A DNA stretch of 5,113 nucleotides from Halobacteriales archaeon SW_9_67_24 (GTDB taxonomy: Archaea; Halobacteriota; Halobacteria; Halobacteriales; Halococcaceae), in the NCBI GenBank assembly GCA_003022685.1, contig PXSV01000035.1, positions 1 to 5,113 on the forward strand. The letters run 5' to 3'. Each line of letters starts with the position of its first letter. Positions within the stretch are counted from its first letter, which is position 1. Position numbers and translations under genes: made by a program. Below are positions 1-4,320 of the stretch, piece by piece. A model generated the notes under the pieces. That model made no database searches and had not been told where the DNA came from. It saw only the letters and a list, made by a program, of their open reading frames with translations.

Positions 1-881
1 CACACGTGCCACCGCCGCTGCCACACGAGCGGCACGGGACCCACGACCCCGACCGCGAGTACGCTGAGCACGAACTCGTACGACGACGCAAGCGTCGGTG
101 CGGGGATCGCGAACACGGCCGCCACGTAGGCCACGCCGAGGGACGCCCGTCCGTGGACCGCCGCTCGCACGCGACGGCCGGTGAGCGCAGCATAGACCAC
201 GAGTGCGAGCCAGACCGTGGCGAGTTCGAGCCAGAACGCCCCGAGCAAGTGAAACGTCGGATCGGCAGCGAGGACGACACGCTCGCTCAGGAGGGTTACA
301 TCGAACGGGTAGAGCAACTGCGGTGGCTCGCCGGTGACGAGGTCGCCGAACGGGTGACTCGCCAGTCCGAACAGCGCGACGATCGACACCGCTCCCGGCG
401 AGAGACCGCCGAACCGCACCGCCGCCGTCGCCAGTCCACAGCCCACACCCGCGAACGCGGCCATGACGAACGCGCCGAGCGGCCCGCTGACGATCCCGGC
501 GATCACGATGAGGCCCACGAGAACGGTGATGGCCACGCCGCGTTCGCGGTGCCAGGCACTCGCCGAATCGTCCGCTCGCTCCGCGCCTCCCCTCGTTTCC
601 GCGCGGCTCCAGCAGCCGAACGCGAGGGCTGCGACCGCTGCGACAACGAAGGAGTGAGTCACCGCGCGGTGGACGACGTTGCCGGCGGTCCAGAACCCCT
701 CGACGGCGAACGTGCCGGAGGCTACCACGCCGATCGGCGCGTAGAGGATGTCGACGTCCGGCAGGGTGGCGAACGCGCCCGCGGCCACACCGAGTGCCAG
801 GGCGTGCTCGCGCGAGCGCCCGACCCAGCGTGCGCCCGCCGCAGTGAGCGCGAACGCCAGCAGGCCGTGGCCGACGAACAT
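1..881 (-). CDS. Membrane-bound metal-dependent hydrolase, YdjM/DUF457 family (3' part beyond window)
   Basis: The minus strand is open from an ATG at 881-879 to the left edge, giving 293 codons with no stop, so the C-terminus is missing. The protein is mostly hydrophobic, with about seven or eight likely membrane segments (for example around residues 5-20, 28-40, 76-90, 116-131, 135-155, 163-175, 212-230). Between them sit the polar motifs of the YdjM/DUF457 family: H5 in the first segment, LPDVD at 40-44 (D42, D44), HRAVTHS at 71-77, and HPFGDLVT at 176-183. These His and Asp residues are the presumed metal ligands. The family is annotated as inner-membrane metal-dependent hydrolase, but the substrate is unknown. 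The ATG is supported by a TATA-like element 30 nt upstream, which implies a nearly leaderless mRNA. The family call is firm; the physiological role is not known. It is probably a single-gene unit, because the upstream gene is followed by two hairpins. Confidence 0.85.
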   Translation of the reverse strand, partial: MFVGHGLLAFALTAAGARWVGRSREHALALGVAAGAFATLPDVDILYAPIGVVASGTFAVEGFWTAGNVVHRAVTHSFVVAAVAALAFGCWSRAETRGGAERADDSASAWHRERGVAITVLVGLIVIAGIVSGPLGAFVMAAFAGVGCGLATAAVRFGGLSPGAVSIVALFGLASHPFGDLVTGEPPQLLYPFDVTLLSERVVLAADPTFHLLGAFWLELATVWLALVVYAALTGRRVRAAVHGRASLGVAYVAAVFAIPAPTLASSYEFVLSVLAVGVVGPVPLVWQRRWHV

Positions 882-902
882 GATCTGACCAATGGTGCCA
901 AC

Positions 903-911
903 AGTATTAAA
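903..911 (-). promoter_or_regulatory. TATA box of the membrane hydrolase gene
   Basis: On the minus strand this reads TTTAATACT. It begins 30 nt before the ATG at 881, in an otherwise GC-rich stretch. That is the spacing of a haloarchaeal core promoter for a leaderless or nearly leaderless transcript. It supports the chosen start codon and independent transcription from the gene to the right. Confidence 0.6.
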
Positions 912-954
912 CGACTCGTAGGTGCGCGACTCATTCCCGTCCGTGATCGATCGC

Positions 955-973
955 CCGTCGGCGGTCCCGACGG
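955..973. repeat. Hairpin, 7-bp perfect stem, 5-nt loop
   Basis: The arms CCGTCGG (955-961) and CCGACGG (967-973) pair perfectly around the loop CGGTC. It lies about 55 nt past the stop of the small gene at 1029-1349 and upstream of the hydrolase promoter. No T-run follows on either strand, so it does not resemble an archaeal oligo-T terminator. It could shape the 3' end of the mRNA, or it could be a chance structure in GC-rich DNA. Confidence 0.35.
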
Positions 974-1008
974 TGGATCGAGCCGGTTCCCTCGTTCCTG
1001 CGCGATGT

Positions 1009-1028
1009 GGGCCGTAGTTCGACGGCCC
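1009..1028 (-). terminator. Stem-loop directly after the stop codon of the 106-aa gene
   Basis: The arms GGGCCGT (1009-1015) and ACGGCCC (1022-1028) form a perfect 7-bp stem with a 6-nt loop. The stem starts at the base next to the stop codon (1031-1029) of the minus-strand gene. The position suggests a 3'-end stability or termination element. There is no downstream T-tract, so classic archaeal termination is not shown. Confidence 0.35.
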
Positions 1029-1349
1029 TCAGGCGACGAGTGCGGGCCCGAACGAGGGATGAAGCACCTCGTAATCGCCGGTATCGTCGACGCCGATGAC
1101 CGCCCAATCGTAATCGGGTTTGGTTGCGAGCAGTCGCTCGCGGAGGTCATGTGCGGCGTCCTCCCGGGCGACGAAACACCGGAGATCGCCCGACTTGGGT
1201 AACTCGGTCGACTCGTCGGCGGCGGTGACGGCGACGACGCGCCACTTGCGTTCGGCGCTGAACTCCCGTCCGCTCCCGGAGACGGTGTAGCCGAGGTCGG
1301 TGAAGATCGATCGAGCCGCTTCGGTCGGTGGCGTGCTAACAACCCCCAT
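1029..1349 (-). CDS. Conserved small haloarchaeal protein (likely DUF7116 family), 106 aa
   Basis: This small acidic protein starts MGVVSTPPTEAARSIF. It then runs through GYTVSG and EFSAERKWRVVAVT, an RCFV strand, a helix with DLRERLLA, and a DYDWAVIGVDDTGDYEV segment. The alternation of short strands and helices suggests one compact alpha/beta domain. I see no catalytic motif, membrane segment or signal peptide. I recognise it as a type found across haloarchaea and believe it is catalogued as DUF7116; the number is from memory. Function is unknown. The frame is also open upstream, with another ATG at 1373, but the TATA box at 1376-1381 would then lie only 8 nt before that codon. The ATG at 1349, 32 nt from the TATA box, is therefore the better start. 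The gene lies 71 nt downstream of the CxxC protein gene on the same strand but has its own promoter. Confidence 0.75.
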   Translation of the reverse strand: MGVVSTPPTEAARSIFTDLGYTVSGSGREFSAERKWRVVAVTAADESTELPKSGDLRCFVAREDAAHDLRERLLATKPDYDWAVIGVDDTGDYEVLHPSFGPALVA

Positions 1350-1375
1350 TCGCCGAAAACTACTGCGTCTCATGC

Positions 1376-1381
1376 TATAAA
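1376..1381 (-). promoter_or_regulatory. TATA box of the 106-aa gene; fixes its start codon
   Basis: On the minus strand this reads GGTTTATAGC, with TTTATA as the core and a purine-rich stretch (AGGAAGG) just upstream where a BRE would sit. It begins 32 nt before the ATG at 1349, so transcription would start within a few bases of that codon. The upstream in-frame ATG at 1373 would fall inside the promoter and is excluded on that ground. Confidence 0.7.
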
Positions 1382-1420
1382 CCTTCCTGCCGCCGCAGTA
1401 TCGGCCGACTCGTCGGATCG

Positions 1421-1660
1421 CTACTCGTGGGCCGCGTCCCACTCGTCGGGCTTTTTGATGTTGGCACAGGCGTTGCACTTGAGCCGGCCCATCGCGTCCA
1501 TCGCGTTGTCGAACGCGCCGCAGTTGCCACAGTAGTACCCCCACCGCGAGTCGGCGCGTTCCGTGGCGTAGGCGACGAAGAACGGCCCCTTCGAGCCGCG
1601 CTCGGCCGTCTCACGGTCGACGTAGAGCCGCTGGCCGTCCGCGGTCGTCTTCGCGTCCAT
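1421..1660 (-). CDS. Small zinc-binding haloarchaeal protein, DUF5816 type, 79 aa
   Basis: The protein begins MDAKTTADGQRLYVDRE and contains a conserved ERGSKGPFFVAY stretch (20-31). It then has WGYYCGNC (40-47) and KCNAC (61-65), and it ends KPDEWDAAHE. C44, C47, C62 and C65 form a CxxC-x14-CxxC set that should bind one zinc as a small ribbon or knuckle. No DNA-binding or catalytic domain accompanies it. The pattern matches the haloarchaeal family I know as DUF5816, whose function is undetermined; its length and ending look complete. The ATG at 1660 is chosen because similarity begins there and the upstream in-frame sequence is Arg/Pro-rich junk. It is divergent from the universal stress gene, with 130 nt between them. 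It could share a transcript with the 106-aa gene downstream (71-nt gap), although that gene has its own TATA box. Confidence 0.8.
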   Translation of the reverse strand: MDAKTTADGQRLYVDRETAERGSKGPFFVAYATERADSRWGYYCGNCGAFDNAMDAMGRLKCNACANIKKPDEWDAAHE

Positions 1661-1719
1661 GATCGGTGCTGGAGCGCCCCGAACAAGTGCGTGCTGGGTC
1701 GAGTCCAGCGGGCGCGGTG

Positions 1720-1733
1720 CGAACGGCCGTTCG
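1720..1733. promoter_or_regulatory. Perfect 14-bp palindrome midway between divergent genes; candidate operator
   Basis: CGAACGGCCGTTCG is fully self-complementary. Its centre (1726.5) is one base from the midpoint between the two divergent ATGs at 1660 and 1791, about 60 nt from each. A dimeric regulator bound here could act on both promoters. No second copy was noticed in the window. A 14-bp perfect palindrome is uncommon by chance, but GC-rich DNA raises the odds. Confidence 0.4.
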
Positions 1734-1753
1734 TGACCGCCGGGGGCCGAATG

Positions 1754-1763
1754 GAAAGGTTCA
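1754..1763 (+). promoter_or_regulatory. Weak BRE/TATA-like element before the universal stress gene
   Basis: GAAAGGTTCA lies 28-37 nt upstream of the ATG at 1791. The GAAA part resembles a haloarchaeal BRE; the following GGTTCA is a poor TATA box. Position, rather than sequence, is the main support. Confidence 0.25.
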
Positions 1764-1790
1764 GGCCGCTCGCCGTGCTTCGAACGTCTG

Positions 1791-2198
1791 ATGACGCTGG
1801 TCGTCGTGCCCGTCCGGTACCCGCTGACCGAACACTCCCGGCGGACGCTCGAAACCGCCATCGCGGTCGCCGACGAGCGCGACGCCGCGCTCTCGGTGCT
1901 CCACGTCGACCTCTATCAGTCGAACGGGCGGGTCACCCAGGCCGACCTCAAACACGCGGTCGAAACCGAATTCGGCCCGCTCGACCAAACGCGGTACGCC
2001 GTTCGGACCGGATTCCTCGTGGAAGAAACCATCCTCGACGAGGTCGCCACCGAGGATGCCGATGTGATCGTGATCGGCCGAAAGCAGACCAGCCGGTGGC
2101 GGCGGATGGTCCGCCGGATCACCGACGAGCCCGACGTCGCACAGTATCTGAGCGACCAGCTCGACTGTCAGGTCGTCGCCGCACCGCGCTCCGAGTGA
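1791..2198 (+). CDS. Universal stress protein, UspA family, 135 aa
   Basis: This is a single Usp domain of normal length. Strand 1 is TLVVVPVRYP (2-11), followed by the helix HSRRTLETAIAVADERDA (15-32), strand 2 with LSVLHVDLY (34-42), a variable helical section to about residue 62, YAVRTGFLVEETIL (69-82), and the late strand DADVIVIGR (89-97). In ATP-binding Usp proteins that last strand is followed by a Gly-rich G-x2-G-x9-G-[S/T] loop. Here it is followed by KQTSRWRRMVRR, which lacks those glycines, so ATP binding is doubtful. The protein is soluble and cytoplasmic. Haloarchaea carry many Usp paralogues and I cannot assign a specific stress. The ATG at 1791 directly precedes the conserved first strand. 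The gene ends 14 nt from the convergent MscS gene and is divergent from the DUF5816-type gene across a palindrome. Confidence 0.9.
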   Translation: MTLVVVPVRYPLTEHSRRTLETAIAVADERDAALSVLHVDLYQSNGRVTQADLKHAVETEFGPLDQTRYAVRTGFLVEETILDEVATEDADVIVIGRKQTSRWRRMVRRITDEPDVAQYLSDQLDCQVVAAPRSE

Positions 2199-2212
2199 GT
2201 CGGTTGCCGCGC

Positions 2213-2869
2213 TCAGCGCTGCCGATCGTCGAACCGTGAGTCGTCGTCCGGGGTGGACGGATCGTCCTGGTCGTCGAAGACGACCTGGGTGCGTGGGTAC
2301 GCGAACTCCACGTCGGCCCCGTCGAGTCGCTCCCAGACGTTCTCCTGGACTGCGGAACGAACGGTCAGCAGTTTGTACGGCTCGCGCATCCAGTATCTGA
2401 GGGTGAGGAGCACGCCGCTGTCAGCGTGCTCGTTGATGTAACACGTCGGCGCGGCCGGGTAGCGCGCGCTCCCGATCCGGATGTCCGGCCCGCCTCGGAT
2501 GACGACGTCGACGTCCCGTGCCGCGCGCTCGATCAAGTCCCGCGCCGCATCGAGGTCGCCCTCGTAGGTCACGAGGATATCAAGCGAAAGCCTCGTTCGC
2601 GAGTCCTCGGCGGAGTAGTTGATGACGTCCCGGTCCCGGATCGTCCCGTTCGGGATCACAAGGAAAGTGTTGTCGAGCGTGAATATCTTGGTGTACCGGA
2701 GCGTGATGTCCTCGATGAACCCCGTCGTGTCGTCGGCGGTGTCGATGATCCGTACCATGTCGCCGATCTCGTAGGACTGGTCGGTGAGCACGAACAGGCC
2801 ACTGACGATGCTCCCGATGACCGGCGCGGCCACGACCGCGACCGCCGCGGTCAACACCGTAATCGAGTT
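2213..2869 (-). pseudogene. MscS-family mechanosensitive channel, 5'-truncated (TM1 and TM2 lost)
   Basis: The C-terminal part is well kept and in frame. It has a pore-helix region with LTAAVAVVAAPVIGSIVSGLF (about 20 residues, TM3-like), then TDQSYEIGDMVRI opening the MscS beta-domain. TGFIEDITLRYTKI and the LVIPNGTI motif follow, then the alpha/beta vestibule domain (VTYEGDLDAARDLIERA, LRYWMREPYKLLTVRSAVQENV), ending with an acidic tail. In MscS proteins this part follows at least two more membrane helices. Here, upstream of about 2870, the same frame reads Arg/Glu/His-rich sequence that is the antisense of a PAC2-family gene start, with no membrane helix. The first plausible internal start is a GTG at 2857-2855, giving 214 aa. 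In-frame ATGs exist only far upstream (3100, 3220), with no promoter-like sequence seen. A soluble or single-helix product could still be made, but a working channel is unlikely. It converges on the universal stress gene. Confidence 0.72.
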
Positions 2870-3037
2870 ATGGCCGAAACGAGCCGCAGTAGCCCCGATG
2901 CGACGTTCGACGTGGTGCACGACGCCGAGCCGTCGGCAACGTTGCTCGCGGGCTTCGCGGAGTTCGGGATGGCGGGACTCACCGCTGCCGACTCGCTGGT
3001 CGATCGGCTCGTCGAATCTGTTACCATTGATCGGTAG
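2870..3037 (+). pseudogene. N-terminal fragment of a PAC2-family (proteasome assembly chaperone-like) gene
   Basis: From the ATG at 2870 the frame encodes 55 residues. They include ATFDVVHDAEPS (11-22), LLAGFAEFGMAGLTAAD (25-41) and SLVDRL (42-47), then a short unrelated tail and a TAG. I recognise the start of the haloarchaeal PAC2-family proteins: a strand of the type FxVxHDAxP, then LxAGFxxFGLAGLTAxDYLVDxL. Intact members are roughly 200-250 residues and related to archaeal and eukaryotic proteasome assembly chaperones. The rest, including the conserved PAITPF-type segment that should follow, is in none of the three frames before the next gene. Upstream there is no promoter, because the sequence is the truncated MscS gene on the other strand. 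It is most likely a dead remnant. The identification is from memory of the family and rests on about 40 residues. Confidence 0.6.
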
Positions 3038-3041
3038 AAAG

Positions 3042-3057
3042 GCCCCTTTGAGGGGGC
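3042..3057. repeat. Small GC hairpin between the PAC2 remnant and the zinc-ribbon gene
   Basis: GCCCC (3042-3046) pairs with GGGGC (3053-3057) around the loop TTTGAG. It begins 5 nt after the remnant's stop and ends 13 nt before the next TATA box. It could be a surviving terminator stem from a lost gene or a chance structure; no T-run follows. Confidence 0.25.
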
Positions 3058-3070
3058 TCTCCGCCAGACG

Positions 3071-3076
3071 TTTATT
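3071..3076 (+). promoter_or_regulatory. TATA box of the zinc-ribbon gene
   Basis: TTTATT begins 28 nt before the ATG at 3099 and is the only AT-rich hexamer nearby. This is typical spacing for a leaderless haloarchaeal transcript. It supports the short ATG-3099 reading against longer in-frame extensions through the PAC2 remnant. Confidence 0.65.
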
Positions 3077-3098
3077 CGTCGCAGCCGTACCGTCGAGC

Positions 3099-3308
3099 AT
3101 GACACGAACGGAACGCCGACCCCCACCCGACGACGCCACACCACGGAAAGCGACGCTGTACTGCCCGGACTGCGGCCACGAGAGCGCGATCGACGGCGAC
3201 TGGCGCGTCGAGCACACCACGGTCGACGACCGCGACCGCGCCGTCTATTCCTGTCCCGTATGCGGCACGGTCATCACCCGTCGACCCGCCCGTCTCGCGC
3301 TCGCGTAG
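3099..3308 (+). CDS. Small zinc-ribbon protein, haloarchaeal, 69 aa
   Basis: After a polar, Pro-rich N-terminus (1-16) comes KATLYCPDCGHES (17-29), then DGDWRVEH (32-39), a Asp/Arg-rich linker, and VYSCPVCGTVITRRP (49-63). C22, C25, C52 and C55 are two CPxCG knuckles 26 residues apart, a classic zinc ribbon. The KATLxCPDCGHxSxxDGDW arrangement is one I know from small conserved haloarchaeal proteins of unknown function; I cannot assign a DUF number with confidence. There is no membrane segment. Zinc ribbons of this size often serve in protein or nucleic-acid contacts, but nothing here shows a partner. The start is fixed by the TATA box 28 nt upstream. The stop (3306-3308) directly abuts the stop of the convergent eIF2B-like gene, so their 3' UTRs must overlap. 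Confidence 0.75.
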   Translation: MTRTERRPPPDDATPRKATLYCPDCGHESAIDGDWRVEHTTVDDRDRAVYSCPVCGTVITRRPARLALA

Positions 3309-4163
3309 TCACCCGAGCGCGCCCATCCCCTCGTCGGTGACGACCGAATCGAGGAGTTCGACCGGCGTCGCGTCGTACGAGGGGTTTTCGAGCCGGAACC
3401 CCTCGGCGGGTTCGCGCATTACTTCACTCCCCGACCGGAACTCGTTCTCGAAGACGAACCCATCGTCGATGATCTTCGCGCCCGAGCCGATCACGGTGAC
3501 GGGCACCTCGCACGCCGCGGCGGTCGCGGCGATCGGGAAGGTGCCGACGCGGTTGTAGAGGGTGTCGCCGACGATGCAGTCCATCCCGAAGAGAACGCGG
3601 TCGCACTCGGGCAGGAAATGGCCGCACGCGCTGTCGACGATCAGGTGTGGCTCGACGCGATCGATCCTCGCGAGCGTGCGCGCGCTCTTCCGGCCGAGGT
3701 AGCGCGGGCGTGCCTCGGTCACGTAGACGTCGAGGGCGGCTCCATCGCGCGCTGCGAGCTCGATCGCCTCCAGCACTGTCGAGGAGTAATCGTGAGTCAG
3801 CAGGGTCATCCCGTCCTCGATCGCGGCCGCGCCGTACTCGGCGGCCCGGCGTTTCGCCATCTCGACCCGTTCGATCACCGTCCGAACGGCCTCCCCAGTC
3901 CGGGCTTTCGCGGCCGCGATGTCGTCGGGATCGGCGTCGGTCACGGTGTCGACGATCTCCCGCTGGGTGTTCTGGAGCGAGGCGTGCGAGCGGTTGGCCT
4001 GGCGGAGCGCGGTCGCGTTGCGCTCGACGGCCCGGAGGTAGTCGTCGAGGCTCCGGAACTCCCGTTGGGTCAGCGTTTCGAGCGCGCGGGCGGCCTTGAC
4101 GGCGACCACCGAGGAGGAGTGCGTCCGCATCTCCCGGATCTCCTCGACCGTCTCGTCGATCAT
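3309..4163 (-). CDS. eIF2B alpha/beta/delta-family protein (aIF2B-like; related to ribose-1,5-bisphosphate isomerase), 284 aa
   Basis: The N-terminal half is helical: MIDETVEEIREMRTHSSSVVAVKAARAL (1-28), a helix at 38-60, and a long amphipathic helix at about 80-116. The C-terminal Rossmann-like half has LLTHDYSSTVLEAI (121-134), VYVTEARPRYLGR (146-158), LIVDSACGHF (174-183), RVLFGMDCIV (189-198), NRVGT (204-208) and VPVTVIGSGAKI (220-231). These are the blocks of the eIF2B/IF2B superfamily, which includes eIF2B regulatory subunits, ribose-1,5-bisphosphate isomerase of the archaeal AMP pathway, and methylthioribose-1-phosphate isomerase. The isomerases use a cysteine in a THC motif. Here that position is D125 (THDYS), closer to the THxYS of eIF2B alpha. 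The aspartate of the second motif (D195) is kept. A non-catalytic or regulatory role is therefore more likely than isomerase activity. The length is normal or slightly short, and the ATG at 4163 opens the conserved helix. It converges on the zinc-ribbon gene with no gap. Confidence 0.83.
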   Translation of the reverse strand: MIDETVEEIREMRTHSSSVVAVKAARALETLTQREFRSLDDYLRAVERNATALRQANRSHASLQNTQREIVDTVTDADPDDIAAAKARTGEAVRTVIERVEMAKRRAAEYGAAAIEDGMTLLTHDYSSTVLEAIELAARDGAALDVYVTEARPRYLGRKSARTLARIDRVEPHLIVDSACGHFLPECDRVLFGMDCIVGDTLYNRVGTFPIAATAAACEVPVTVIGSGAKIIDDGFVFENEFRSGSEVMREPAEGFRLENPSYDATPVELLDSVVTDEGMGALG

Positions 4164-4186
4164 ACCCGCACGTGTCGGGTCGGCGT

Positions 4187-4209
4187 GAAAGCGGTTCCGG
4201 ACCGCTTTC
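4187..4209. promoter_or_regulatory. 23-nt dyad in the promoter of the eIF2B-like gene; candidate operator
   Basis: GAAAGCGGT (4187-4195) is mirrored by ACCGCTTTC (4201-4209), giving nine perfect pairs around the short centre TCCGG (4196-4200). It covers 24 to 46 nt upstream of the ATG at 4163, which is where BRE and TATA should be. The only TATA-like stretch on the minus strand (CTTTCA, 28 nt upstream) is one arm of the dyad. Protein bound here would cover the core promoter, so repression is the natural guess. It could equally be a hairpin without function. Confidence 0.4.
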
Positions 4210-4282
4210 GCCGGGGCCGCCTCGCGTCGATCCGCGCGCGACGGCGATGGGCCGGCGGACGGGACCGAGTTCGACGGCCCCA

Positions 4283-4299
4283 CCGGAACCGGCTTTTGG
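4283..4299 (+). promoter_or_regulatory. Likely core promoter of the Tat lipoprotein gene
   Basis: CCGGAACCGG is followed directly by CTTTTG, which begins 28 nt before the ATG at 4321. The T-run is the only TATA-like sequence in the intergenic region on this strand. The preceding GGAACC sits at the BRE position. A nearly identical CCGGAACCG-CTTT string lies at the same distance before the divergent eIF2B-like gene. Confidence 0.4.
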
Positions 4300-4320
4300 C
4301 TGTGGACCGTAGCATGAGTG

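Noticed and set aside
6..1202. A 398-codon plus-strand open frame, very rich in Arg, His, Glu and Asp
   Set aside because: It is antisense to the membrane hydrolase and the 106-aa gene, and its composition is low-complexity. The minus strand shows clear family motifs, membrane segments and TATA boxes.
1405..1416. A CCGAC-TC-GTCGG inverted repeat after the DUF5816-type gene
   Set aside because: The 2-nt loop is too tight for a stable hairpin, and such words are common in this GC-rich DNA.
1427..2239. A 270-codon plus-strand open frame running across the divergent intergenic region
   Set aside because: It is the antisense of the DUF5816-type gene and then an out-of-frame shadow of the Usp gene. 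Its composition is Arg/Pro-rich.
2426..2869. A 5' extension of the PAC2-fragment frame, with an ATG at 2426
   Set aside because: This part is antisense to the well-conserved MscS beta and vestibule domains. Only the part from 2870 onward shows PAC2-like sequence.
2784..3098. A longer N-terminus for the zinc-ribbon protein
   Set aside because: The added residues are low-complexity and overlap the PAC2 remnant out of frame. The TATA box at 3071 points to the ATG at 3099.
3647..4099. A 150-codon Arg/Ser/Pro-rich plus-strand frame
   Set aside because: It is antisense to the eIF2B-like gene and is a typical GC-rich shadow frame.
4164..4180. An ACCCG/CGGGT inverted repeat just before the eIF2B-like start codon
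   Set aside because: It has only a 5-bp stem, is not distinguishable from chance, and the mRNA probably starts at or inside it.
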